Of a stretch of DNA of 64,000 bases, positions 8,389-16,910 are shown one piece after another; within the stretch, counting starts at the first letter, position 1; every line of letters starts with the position of its first letter. This stretch comes from Clostridiales bacterium (GTDB lineage Bacteria; Bacillota; Clostridia; Peptostreptococcales; Acidaminobacteraceae). Both the position numbers and the translations under genes were made by a program. The notes beneath the pieces were generated by a model that saw nothing but the letters and a program-made list of their open reading frames with translations, had not been told where the DNA came from and searched no databases. The DNA lies in the NCBI GenBank assembly GCA_016342415.1, contig JAEIOD010000004.1, positions 186,001 to 250,000 of the forward strand. The letters run 5' to 3'.

Positions 8389-9222
8389 CTAAATATAATC
8401 ACTTCGATTGTATTGTTTGGTTTTATACTTATAGCGATCCAGATTTAAAAGATCCATTACCCGGATAGGCTCTTTAACGACTAAATTTCTACAAGCTCTA
8501 TGGGCAATCCACCATGAGTTTTCATTTCCTGTCGATACAAGTTCTTTAACAATATCAAAAATAAGCTCTGGTTGTTTTTTGGATAAATCACTTAAGTTAT
8601 TACCAACAGAAGTACGTGGATACTCATCTGACTCTTCAAATAGAACTCTCAACACTTTTAATGAAAACTCGGGCTTATCATTAATCCATTTGTTCTCTGT
8701 TACTGGTCTTAATGCTTCACTGGCATAACGTCTTTGATTTGGATCCTCTGATAAGGCTAATGAATACAAGAATTCTTGAATGCGTTTTGGATATACTTTT
8801 GTTATTTTTCTAATGTACATCTGTGCAAACTCTCTTACTTCCCACATCTCATGAGTCGACGCATGGTAAAAGTATGGTAATGCTGCTTCTACATCTTTAA
8901 CACCAATATGAGAAATGATACCCAGTCCAATACATTTAGTCCTAAAGGTTTTCATGTTCTCGTATATCATATCTGCAATGTCTAGTGTATCAAATTCTGA
9001 TTCTTCCAACCACTTATAAAGATCCTTTACGAAGGTTTTGACGACATAGGTAATACCATAAGAGATGCGTTTTCTATCAGGAATCGATTGATGAAGATTT
9101 ATAATAATATTCTCCAAACAGCCATCAATTGCATTATAATTCTTTTCTATCAAAAGTGATGCTAACTCATTTTTTATACACTCATTCATAACATCAAGTG
9201 CATCTTGCTCAATTACCGGCAT
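8389..9222 (-). CDS. AlkC/AlkD-like HEAT-repeat protein, copy 1
   Basis: A 277-residue all-helical protein. The stretches WEVREFAQMYIRKI, RRYASEALRPV, PRTSVGNNLSDLSKKQPELI and WIAHRACRNL are the short paired helices of HEAT-like repeats found in the AlkC/AlkD DNA alkylation repair glycosylases, which flip out and remove N3- or N7-alkylated bases. The phrase TSVxNNLSDLSKxxPEL is especially AlkC-like. I cannot confirm the catalytic Trp/Asp positions. AAAGGAG lies upstream of the ATG. A full-length paralogue with no gaps, about three quarters identical by eye, lies at 35569-36402. It stands alone on its strand. Confidence 0.65.
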   Translation of the reverse strand: MPVIEQDALDVMNECIKNELASLLIEKNYNAIDGCLENIIINLHQSIPDRKRISYGITYVVKTFVKDLYKWLEESEFDTLDIADMIYENMKTFRTKCIGLGIISHIGVKDVEAALPYFYHASTHEMWEVREFAQMYIRKITKVYPKRIQEFLYSLALSEDPNQRRYASEALRPVTENKWINDKPEFSLKVLRVLFEESDEYPRTSVGNNLSDLSKKQPELIFDIVKELVSTGNENSWWIAHRACRNLVVKEPIRVMDLLNLDRYKYKTKQYNRSDYI

Positions 9223-9442
9223 ATTGTCTCCTTTAACACGTATTCTAGCTTGAACCTCACTCTTCTTAAGTATCTTACATATAGTTGACTATTTCAATGT
9301 AAATGTCTTTTGAGAATGTATCCAATACAGATTCATCACTTCCAACAGGTAAAAAAACTGAGTCTTAACTCCAAAAGAAATTTGAGAGATTCTCCCCTTT
9401 TCATGGGTATAACATAATATAGAGAAAAGAGTGGTGAGAAAG

Positions 9443-10210
9443 ATGAGATTAAATGTAACAATCCGGTTCTATGAGGAATTGAATGATTTTATAAAAGAAG
9501 AGCTAAGAAAAAAACAGATAGAAACCTCATTTTATGGCAAAAGAACCGTAAAAGATCTAATTGAAAGTTATGGGGTACCTCATGGGGAAGTTGACTTGAT
9601 TCTGATAAATGGAGAATCGGTTGGGTTTGATTACATCGTTAACGATAAAGACCTGATCAGTGTATACCCTGTATTTGAAAGATTCAATATCAATGGTTTA
9701 TCAAAACTCAGACAATCATCACTTAGAGAAACGAAATTTATACTCGATGTCCACTTAGGAAAGTTAGCCAAATATCTTAGATTATTGGGTTTTGATACAA
9801 TCTATGACCACGAAATGGACGACCCCGAACTCGCATTGATTTCTAACAAGAACAAACGGATATTATTAACCAGAGACAAAGGTCTGTTAATGCGTAGACT
9901 AGTTGAAAGAGGTTTATTCATAAGAAATAACGATCCTTACAAACAATGTCTAGAAGTTTTGGAAAAGCTTGATCTGTGGGATACGATTCATCCCTTTAGC
10001 AGGTGTATGGTCTGCAACCAGGAAATAGAAAAAATAGAAATCAACACACCCAAATATAAGCTGATAGAAACTCTTATACCACCTAAAGTCAAAGAATGGT
10101 GTACAGTATATAACTATTGCTCCAACTGTCATAAAATCTATTGGAAAGGTAGCCACTGGAATCGAATGAATATTTTTTTAGATAAGCTAATAGAAGATAA
10201 AAATAGATAA
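9443..10210 (+). CDS. Mut7-C RNase domain protein with ubiquitin-like N-terminus
   Basis: Residues 1-80 form a ThiS/ubiquitin-like fold (NVTIRFYEELNDFI ... VDLILINGESVGFDYIV), and residues about 95-240 form the Mut7-C domain, a PIN-type RNase fold (FILDVHLGKLAKYLRLLGFDT, ILLTRDKGLLMRR with the acidic residues) ending in a zinc ribbon (CMVC and CSNC). This Mut7-C ubiquitin plus Mut7-C RNase arrangement is a known bacterial family; the RNA target is not known. I prefer ATG 9443 with GGTGAG just upstream over the GTG codons at 9431/9434. It is a single gene followed by a hairpin at 10233-10278. Confidence 0.85.
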   Translation: MRLNVTIRFYEELNDFIKEELRKKQIETSFYGKRTVKDLIESYGVPHGEVDLILINGESVGFDYIVNDKDLISVYPVFERFNINGLSKLRQSSLRETKFILDVHLGKLAKYLRLLGFDTIYDHEMDDPELALISNKNKRILLTRDKGLLMRRLVERGLFIRNNDPYKQCLEVLEKLDLWDTIHPFSRCMVCNQEIEKIEINTPKYKLIETLIPPKVKEWCTVYNYCSNCHKIYWKGSHWNRMNIFLDKLIEDKNR

Positions 10211-10232
10211 GAGAAGTGTTGTTCTGTGATTT

Positions 10233-10278
10233 AAGAAAACAAGTTCGTAAATCTAGGTATTTACAAGCTTGTTTTCTT
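10233..10278. terminator. Hairpin terminator
   Basis: AAGAAAACAAG and CTTGTTTTCTT form the base of a long stem (19 bp with one mismatch including TAAA/TTTA) just after the Mut7-C gene. The A and T runs lie within the arms, so termination strength is uncertain. Confidence 0.65.
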
Positions 10279-10338
10279 CTAAGAGTATCCTATCTCTATC
10301 CTACTACACATGTGTGGTAATATGGATCGTAGAAGGTA

Positions 10339-10482
10339 TTAATATAGCTTTGAGGAAATGCAATAGATTAAATTGACACGGTTTGCACCTTCAATAATAT
10401 TATGGAAATCCCCATCTCCTACAACACAGTGATTTCCTGATATTGTGTGCTTTCTATATTGTAAACATGACGTAACTTTCAT
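10339..10482 (-). CDS. Small ORF or gene fragment downstream of the ATP-grasp gene
   Basis: A 47-codon frame begins at ATG 10482 and includes GNHCVVGDGDFHNIIEGA. It has no ribosome site at the correct distance; a good GAGGAGGG lies about 30 bases further up (near 10513-10520) with no start codon at normal spacing. That combination looks like a gene that has lost its 5' end, or a small peptide in the same transcript as the ATP-grasp gene 130 bases upstream. I do not recognise the sequence. Confidence 0.3.
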   Translation of the reverse strand: MKVTSCLQYRKHTISGNHCVVGDGDFHNIIEGANRVNLIYCISSKLY

Positions 10483-10615
10483 TTTTCACAGCTTATTCAA
10501 TTAAATTTAAACCCTCCTCGTATATGCTCATAATAAATTGATTTATGACATATGAGTTTTAACACACTTTTAAAATCCAACACACCAGTAATTCATAAAT
10601 TATAGTTACACCAAC

Positions 10616-12574
10616 CTAAGTAATCGTTCTAATTATTCTCATATTATTTTCAAGCCGACTATAAAACGACATCATTATTTTGATGTATAAACTAGTACCT
10701 TCTATTGCATCCTCAACCATATGGTCGATATTAGGATTATCATTAACTTCTATCACATAAATATTTTCCCCATTCATCTTTAAGTCAACGCCATATAATC
10801 CGTCACCTATTACAGCAGTCGCCTTAAGAGCCGTTTGCAGAACCTTAGGTGGTACATCTTGCAATCTTAACGCCTCATAATCACCTTCGTTAAATTTTCC
10901 AGATACGCCTTCCCAATTTACAACTTGCCAATGATTTTTTGCCATATAATATTTGCACGCGTATAATAATTCTCCATCTAACACACCAATTCTCCAATCA
11001 AATTCTGTTGGCATATATTCTTGTGCAATAATTAATTCTGATTGATTAAACATAACTTTCAACTTTTCAATACACTCTTCTTTAGATTTCACTTTGTATA
11101 CACCTACAGAGAATGCACTGTCAGGTAATTTTAATACAAGTGGATATACCATTTGCTCAACCTGTGATTCATAATTATTTTTCTTGTTTATTATCCAAGT
11201 ATTAGGCATTGATACATGTGCATTTCTTAATGCTTCATAAAGAAATATTTTATTTGCACATCTTAATATAGACCACGGATCATCCATGACAACTAATCCT
11301 TCTGTATATGCAAATCTTGCAAAATCATAAGTATAATCGTTTACATTCGTGGTTGTTCTAATGAATAATGCATCAAATTCTGTAATTCTAGCAAAATCAT
11401 TTTTTGTGATATATTCGACATAGAACCCAATTTGTTCAGCTGCCCGCTCAAATTGCTTTAACGCCTTATCATCCGAAGGTGGTAATTCCTCACTTGGATC
11501 AACTAGTATTGCCATGTCATATTTGTATCTTTTTAGTGAGCTACGGACAAACCTTTGATCTGCAAAATAGCGATTTCCATAACACTTAAGTATTGTATGA
11601 TCAATATCCAAAGTATTTTTTAGAGATAATACTTTGATTTTATTCAAATACCATTTTTCTTTTCTAACAAAATAGTAACGCATCAAAGGAGCATGATATA
11701 GATTGTTCAGTCCATTTATTAACTTTTGATATTTTTCATCCTCTGCATTTCCAAAATAACTATTAAAAACCACTTCTTTCTCCACTAAATGCGAAAGACT
11801 CGATTGAATTAAAGTGTTGATCTCCTCACCAATACTTTTTATAACCTTTTGATTATCTAAATCTTTAATCAATCCTGCACTAGGATAAGCTACTTGATTT
11901 CGCGCCAATGCCAATAGAGATACATAATAGCCGATAGATTGATATTTATAATTGGTACAAAAATTGAAAACACGTAAATCTTTTGTATTTTGAAACACAT
12001 CACTGTCAAAATAATCTATTGCTTTTACATGATTAACATTTTCAATATCTTTAAAAAAGTCTGTATCATAATCAGTCACCACTACATATTTATTAGGGTC
12101 TTTAATAAGCATTTCCATTTTTATGGCATGTTTCTGAATACTATAATAATCTTCTAGTATCTTTTTCTGTTCAAAACCAAATGATTCATACCAACTAATC
12201 AATTGATTATTGTTTGCATCTACCTCCAAAGTCAGTCTTCCTATATTCAACAAATAACCACACTCAATGGCCTTATGCAACAACATTTTACCAAAGTTTT
12301 TTCCTTGCTCGTCACCTTTTACTGCTATAGAAAATATTCTGAGTTGCTTCTTATATTTTCTTAATGTCATACTTCCAACTGGTAGCCCAACAGCATTATT
12401 TATAATGATAACAATTTGTTTTGTGCTAATAATACTTCTTTTTATTATATTATGGTTAGATCGTCTATAGTCTTCAAAACTTTCTTCCTCCAGTTTATCT
12501 AAAAAACTCAAATCAGACATTTTTGCTAACTCAAAAGGATCTTGTAGTATACTTTTCAATTTTTCGTTATTCAT
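10616..12574 (-). CDS. GNAT - RLAN - RimK-type ATP-grasp fusion protein
   Basis: Three domains occur in 652 residues. Residues 1-150 are a GNAT acetyltransferase (AVKGDEQGKNFGKMLLH is the acetyl-CoA loop; WYESFGFEQ closes it). Residues about 175-350 match the RLAN domain that precedes RimK-like ligases (FNFCTNYKYQSIGYYVSLLA). Residues about 370-640 are an ATP-grasp ligase of the RimK type (MAILVDPSEELPPSD, MPNTWIINK, LVLKLPDSAFSVGVYKV, and the metal ligands in NIYVIEVNDNPNID). RimK-like enzymes link amino acids through amide bonds to peptide or protein carboxylates. The ATG overlaps the stop of a 52-codon ORF by ATGA, and a 30-codon ORF lies in front of that, so the enzyme may act on one of these peptides. 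Confidence 0.85.
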   Translation of the reverse strand: MNNEKLKSILQDPFELAKMSDLSFLDKLEEESFEDYRRSNHNIIKRSIISTKQIVIIINNAVGLPVGSMTLRKYKKQLRIFSIAVKGDEQGKNFGKMLLHKAIECGYLLNIGRLTLEVDANNNQLISWYESFGFEQKKILEDYYSIQKHAIKMEMLIKDPNKYVVVTDYDTDFFKDIENVNHVKAIDYFDSDVFQNTKDLRVFNFCTNYKYQSIGYYVSLLALARNQVAYPSAGLIKDLDNQKVIKSIGEEINTLIQSSLSHLVEKEVVFNSYFGNAEDEKYQKLINGLNNLYHAPLMRYYFVRKEKWYLNKIKVLSLKNTLDIDHTILKCYGNRYFADQRFVRSSLKRYKYDMAILVDPSEELPPSDDKALKQFERAAEQIGFYVEYITKNDFARITEFDALFIRTTTNVNDYTYDFARFAYTEGLVVMDDPWSILRCANKIFLYEALRNAHVSMPNTWIINKKNNYESQVEQMVYPLVLKLPDSAFSVGVYKVKSKEECIEKLKVMFNQSELIIAQEYMPTEFDWRIGVLDGELLYACKYYMAKNHWQVVNWEGVSGKFNEGDYEALRLQDVPPKVLQTALKATAVIGDGLYGVDLKMNGENIYVIEVNDNPNIDHMVEDAIEGTSLYIKIMMSFYSRLENNMRIIRTIT

Positions 12575-12729
12575 CTACCTTCACCACCATGTAATCTTTC
12601 TCTTAATGTCATAATCATGATTCTATGATCTTTTCTATCATAATCATCACAAATAGAATCCCTTTCTTCTGTATCTTCACAAAGGATTTGCACCTCTCCT
12701 TTTCTCTTTTTTTTACCAAACAGTATCAT
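12571..12729 (-). CDS. 52-residue charged peptide coupled to the ATP-grasp gene
   Basis: The frame runs from ATG 12729 to a TGA that overlaps the ATG of the ATP-grasp gene (ATGA), the classical sign of translational coupling. The peptide starts with a basic patch (GKKKRKGE), has a very acidic middle with two cysteines (LCEDTEERDSICDDYD) and ends LRERLHGGEGR. Its start lies four bases after the stop of the 30-residue ORF. No strong ribosome site precedes the ATG, so it is probably translated by coupling; an internal GTG follows AAGGAGAG but is too close to it. It could be the substrate of the ligase or a small regulator. I do not recognise a family. Confidence 0.5.
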   Translation of the reverse strand: MILFGKKKRKGEVQILCEDTEERDSICDDYDRKDHRIMIMTLRERLHGGEGR

Positions 12730-12733
12730 ATTG

Positions 12734-12826
12734 CTACACAAATTCTTTCACATACGCTATTAAATCTGCTAAATATTCCAAATCATTATCTATTTCACCT
12801 ATAACTTTATCAATAATCGTTAACAT
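12734..12826 (-). CDS. 30-residue acidic helical peptide, first of three coupled ORFs
   Basis: ATG 12826 has AAGGAG eight bases upstream. The peptide (MLTIIDKVIGEIDND, then LEYLADLIAYVKEFV) alternates hydrophobic and acidic residues as an amphipathic helix and has no cysteine. Its stop is four bases before the start of the 52-residue ORF. Good ribosome site, tight spacing and lack of a terminator argue for real translation. It may be a precursor or leader peptide, or a toxin-like micro-protein. Confidence 0.5.
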   Translation of the reverse strand: MLTIIDKVIGEIDNDLEYLADLIAYVKEFV

Positions 12827-13059
12827 TTTCCTAACTCCTTTTCTAATGAGCCAATAACACAACAATTGTCATCATGAATCTATTTTTTTGCATCAAAAAA
12901 ACATCACCTCTGATAGTGAACTCAAACATAAAAATATATATCAAAATATTCAAATGCTATAAATAGTCAACTGTGGCCATGCTTCATAAACCGTATATTA
13001 TTTTTCTTGTTTTCCTAATGTCACTCCCCTTTTAAATTACATCTAATTTATTTGAGTTA
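12827..13059 (-). other. Leader of the ATP-grasp operon
   Basis: About 230 bases lie between the likely transcription start and the 30-codon ORF. A 16-codon hydrophobic frame (ATG at 12893 after AGAGGTGATG, ending MMTIVVLLAH) could be a leader peptide. A second ribosome-like site near 13030 has no sensible frame. I see no terminator or known riboswitch. Confidence 0.35.
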
Positions 13060-13087
13060 ATTATATACTTTTTATTGTATAAGTCAA
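13060..13087 (-). promoter_or_regulatory. Sigma-A promoter of the ATP-grasp operon
   Basis: On the minus strand TTGACT (13087-13082) and a perfect TATAAT (13065-13060) are 16 bases apart. Nothing but small ORFs lies between it and the ATP-grasp gene, so it is the best candidate promoter of that unit. Confidence 0.65.
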
Positions 13088-13101
13088 TGTTTTTTTTGTT
13101 G

Positions 13102-13460
13102 TCATAAAATAATATCGCAGACTGTAATCTGATCACTTAGAAGGGTTAACATAAGCGTTATATAATTTGAACTTTGGATGGTTTTGCAAGAGATAAAAAG
13201 TAAGTTCCATCCCTTATTCTTTGTATGTTTGATCGTCTTTAGATACTTTGGTCTTCTTACTGAGAAATCTTTGTCCTGTAATTCTTTGATTTTACTATAC
13301 ATCTTAATATCTTTCATTTGCTATAATCCTTTCTAGTAATAAAACTATTATTGAAAGGTTATCATAACAACAGATTAAGGTGGTATAATTCCTGGCGAGG
13401 AATGGACTAAAACTTATGGCTGAAAATGGCCTACTTTATTTTACCATCCACACATACTGA
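13102..13460 (-). mobile_element. Possible remnant of an IS21-like element (start of istA)
   Basis: A frame from ATG 13317 reads MKDIKMYSKIKELQDKDFSVRR, which resembles the first helices of the IS21 transposase IstA, and then loses similarity, as after a frameshift or deletion. About 130 bases before the ATG on the same strand (13370-13460) could be the element's left end. No istB, terminal repeats or second end were seen, so this is a fragment at most. Confidence 0.3.
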
Positions 13461-13561
13461 CTCATCTCGTTAGATCTAAGACTGTTCATTACGCGTGCAA
13501 GCAAAAAAAAGAAAGAGCAGAAGCAATCTACTCTAACTTGTAAATGGTAATCAATAAATTA

Positions 13562-15655
13562 TTACTGTTCAACTAATGTTAATTTATAATTCAAATATCT
13601 ACCGTTCTCTTCAAGGGATAATGTATAATCAATTGATTTTCCTTGTTCATCAGGTTGAGAAGTAATTTTAATATTATTATTTGCAATTAACTCTTTCGCT
13701 TCTTTACGGTTTAGAACTATACCTTTCTCAGTCAATATTTTATCATCTTTCCATAAAGCATACGTACATTTTGGTTTACATTTCCAACCCGAGCATGAAA
13801 ATGATTTTGCGTTTTCATATATATTTCTATTGCAACGGGGGCAAACAGCTATAACTTCCCGACTATCATTGCCTGAGTCTTCAAATTTTACAGTATTATT
13901 TATTTCCACATCAATTATTTTTCGTACCTGGTCTTTTATGCCATTCATAAACTTCATCATATCCCCTTCGCCTCGGGCAATCTGATTAAGTTCGAACTCC
14001 CATTCACCTGTAACTGCTGCTGACTTTAAGTAGTCTGGGATAATAGATACTGTTTGCAAACCCTTGCTTGTTGGCAAGATATTGTTCTTCTCTCTTTTTA
14101 TATACCCTACATTAAAAAGTTTTTCCAGGATGTTTGCTCTTGTTGCTGGTGTACCCAGCCCTTTATCCTTTAGCTGTTCCTTTAATACTTCGTCATCGAT
14201 CGTTCTTCCTATATTGGCCATAGCTGAAACCAAAGTACCCTCAGTATAATATTTTTTGGGTTTAGTTGTCTTATCTACTTTATTGTATCCTATAACATTT
14301 ACTTCTTGTTTTAAGGTCAAAGGCGGGAATATAATTTCCTTAGCATCTTTCACAGCCTCAATTTCCCGCCATCCTAAATTAATAACAGAACTTCCCTTTG
14401 AATAAAACCTTTCATTCTCAACTATGGTCGTTAAGTTTGTTTCATTGTATTCGTATTTTGGCATAAACACAGCCACGAATCTATCAATAATCATATTGTA
14501 GATGTTCTTTTCCTGTTCATTAAAAGCATTTATATTTGCAACTTTCTCAGTTGGAATAATAGCATGGTGATCAGTAATTTTTTTATTATCAACTATTCGT
14601 TTTGTTATAGTTAACTCTTTATCTAAAATATTTGATACATGAACCTTAAGATCCTCTCGTTGGATATTTGCTAACAGAGGTTTTAGTTTAGGGATCATAT
14701 CATCTGAAATGTACCTTGAATCTGTTCTTGGGTACGTTGTAACCTTATGTTTTTCGTATAACGCCTGAGCGATATCTAACGTTTCTTTTATAGAATATCC
14801 AAACTTCTTATTGGCTTGTACCTGTAATTCTGTTAAATCATATAATAATGGACAAGTTTTAGCTTTTTTACTAGTTTCCAAAGCCTCTACAAATGCAGGT
14901 TTACCTTTTAATTTTTCAATTAAATCCAACACATCATTTTCATTTTTAAGTTTTGTACCGGCTTCATTTTTCCATGTACCTTTATAACCTTCGAAATCGC
15001 CTTCAAGCTCATAATACATCTCTGGTACAAAGTTTAAAATTTCATTATATCTATCTACAATCATTGCCAAAGTGGGTGTTTGAACTCTACCAATTGATAA
15101 CATCGTATTGTATTGAACAGAAAAATAACGTGTTGCATTGATACCTATTAACCAATCGGCAACAGCTCTCGATATTGCACTGTTAAATAAAGGATTATAA
15201 TTAGTACCAGGCTTTAAGTTTTCAAACCCTTCAATAATCGCCTGGTCTGTTTGAGAACTAATCCATAGTCTTTCAAAACTCTTTTTAGTCTTTGCCATTC
15301 TATAGACAAGTCTAAAGATGAGTTCACCTTCACGCCCCGAGTCTGTAGCACAAATTAACGATTCAGTTGAATCGTCATTTACAAGAGTATTAATTATATT
15401 AAATTGATCCATCGTGTTTGGAAGAACTTTATATTTCATTTTATTAGGTATAATTGGCAATGTATCTACACGCCAAATTTTAAGCTTTTGGTCATAATCT
15501 TCCGGATATGAAAGACCAACTAAATGACCCACGCACCATGTTATTTTATAACCATTACCTTCAAAATAGCCATTTTTTCTTTTAGTCACACCAAGCACTT
15601 TAGCAATATCCTTAGCAACACTTGGTTTTTCAGTGATAATTAATTTGTAACTCAT
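13562..15655 (-). CDS. topB: DNA topoisomerase III
   Basis: A type IA topoisomerase of 697 residues. The Toprim domain carries ITEKPSVAKDIA and the acidic CATDSGREGELIFRL; RAVADWLIGINATRYFSV and SIGRVQTPTLAMIV are the conserved core; the catalytic tyrosine is in TTYPRTDSRYIS near residue 310. A C-terminal zinc finger (CPRC ... CSGWKCKPKC) follows. TopB decatenates DNA and is often carried by integrative elements. Here it stands alone among recombinase genes and remnants, which fits either a second chromosomal copy or a survivor of a decayed element. AAGGGG precedes the ATG. Confidence 0.95.
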   Translation of the reverse strand: MSYKLIITEKPSVAKDIAKVLGVTKRKNGYFEGNGYKITWCVGHLVGLSYPEDYDQKLKIWRVDTLPIIPNKMKYKVLPNTMDQFNIINTLVNDDSTESLICATDSGREGELIFRLVYRMAKTKKSFERLWISSQTDQAIIEGFENLKPGTNYNPLFNSAISRAVADWLIGINATRYFSVQYNTMLSIGRVQTPTLAMIVDRYNEILNFVPEMYYELEGDFEGYKGTWKNEAGTKLKNENDVLDLIEKLKGKPAFVEALETSKKAKTCPLLYDLTELQVQANKKFGYSIKETLDIAQALYEKHKVTTYPRTDSRYISDDMIPKLKPLLANIQREDLKVHVSNILDKELTITKRIVDNKKITDHHAIIPTEKVANINAFNEQEKNIYNMIIDRFVAVFMPKYEYNETNLTTIVENERFYSKGSSVINLGWREIEAVKDAKEIIFPPLTLKQEVNVIGYNKVDKTTKPKKYYTEGTLVSAMANIGRTIDDEVLKEQLKDKGLGTPATRANILEKLFNVGYIKREKNNILPTSKGLQTVSIIPDYLKSAAVTGEWEFELNQIARGEGDMMKFMNGIKDQVRKIIDVEINNTVKFEDSGNDSREVIAVCPRCNRNIYENAKSFSCSGWKCKPKCTYALWKDDKILTEKGIVLNRKEAKELIANNNIKITSQPDEQGKSIDYTLSLEENGRYLNYKLTLVEQ

Positions 15656-16190
15656 TTAAAACCCCTTAATAGTAACTCAGATTATTTGTAAAGCAAACAT
15701 TAACTTTATCATTTTATCACATCTGAATTATATAATACAACATTCCCAAAGTATTAACTCTTTCAACATTTTTTTTACAAATAAAATTCTTAATTCTCAT
15801 CAATAATTTCATTGATATCCTCATAATCTATTCTTGGTATATTCTGCGTCAATTCTAAAACCAATAGATTCTTTGTTCTCTTAACACATTTGATCTTTAT
15901 TGTCCGAGTCAAGCATAATTGTTAGCTATCCACATTACTTCATAAATAAAAAAGTTCTGATAAAAAAATTACTCAGAACTTGAAATAAATCTTCATATTA
16001 AAATATAACTTTTTTAAGCTTCACAACAGTTTCCTCAAGTGTGGCAACTAAGGCGCAGACATCTGCTACCGCGGTATGTTTCATAGTACTACATTAAATT
16101 ACGCTTTACAACAACTGAGATCCAATAAGGCATTTCAGCCTGAAACTCATTTACTCTCAGCAATCAATAATTAGAATTCTTATAACATAA
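15656..16190. other. Decayed region with minus-strand coding fragments
   Basis: No intact gene. A 40-codon frame on the minus strand ends at 15791 (LLVLELTQNIPRIDYEDINE) and lacks a proper start. A second short frame (16099-16013) reads MKHTAVADVCALVATLEE and ends VVKLKKVIF; its tail resembles the 3' end seen near 16855-16870. A hairpin (AGTTCTGA / TCAGAACT, 15952-15979) lies beyond it. These look like remains of mobile-element genes. Confidence 0.35.
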
Positions 16191-16589
16191 TTAATCTAGT
16201 TTATATATGTTATTTGGCTTTCTATCAACAAAAAAGTCTTTCATTAGTATGAAGTCCTTTCCATTTACAGTAGCACTCCTCTCTATCTCCTCTATTGTTA
16301 CCTCGTAAAAAAGTATTTCCTTATTATTTACTTCATGTTTTAGATTACTAACCGGCCCTAATACAATGATAACTTTCTCATGAATGATATCTCTATTTAA
16401 CTTACAAGGCTGCTTATTAGGGCAATTATTACTTGTTACTGGTGTGCTTTCATAACCAAACTTCTCTTTTGCTATCACCTTATATATGTCATTTGCATAA
16501 TCCTTAGTCTGAATAACATGTTCATTCTGCAATACCATAACCGATTCGAAAAAGTTATTGATACTTTCTTCTATTTTTTTATTCATCAT
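16191..16589 (-). CDS. Hypothetical protein, 132 residues
   Basis: I do not recognise this protein. It has no signal peptide or membrane segment, carries a pair of cysteines (NNCPNKQPCKL near residue 55) and is followed by alternating hydrophobic strands (KVIIVLGPVSNL, KEILFYEVTIEEIE). GGGAG lies just upstream of two adjacent ATG codons (16589 and 16586). It lies between mobile-element fragments and the serine recombinase on the same strand, so it is probably accessory cargo. Confidence 0.55.
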   Translation of the reverse strand: MMNKKIEESINNFFESVMVLQNEHVIQTKDYANDIYKVIAKEKFGYESTPVTSNNCPNKQPCKLNRDIIHEKVIIVLGPVSNLKHEVNNKEILFYEVTIEEIERSATVNGKDFILMKDFFVDRKPNNIYKLD

Positions 16590-16910
16590 TTTCTCCCTTA
16601 AATCATATATAGGCTACTCAAGCCAGATTGTACTTCCTTTAACTTTTCTTTACTTAACTCATTGAATATTCATGTTCTCAATCTCTCCGGAAATTACCCT
16701 TTCATTGCTTTAGTAGACCTATATTATATCAAATGAAAAAGAATTCTGAACATAATGTATTCAGAATCAAGATGTTAATTCGGAATTTATAGTATTCATT
16801 CTAAAAACAGACCGTTATAGTCTTGACTAATCAAACAGTTAAGACAACATTTACAGCTTCACAACCGTCTCCACATGACCCTAAACACTGTCACTGCTAT
16901 ATTTCCTAAA
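16590..16910. other. Intergenic, hairpin and gene-end fragment
   Basis: ATTCTGAA and TTCAGAAT (16743-16768) form a stem usable as a minus-strand terminator. Near 16855-16870 a minus-strand fragment reads VETVVKL then stops, resembling the tail of the fragment at 16013-16040. No intact gene. Confidence 0.35.
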
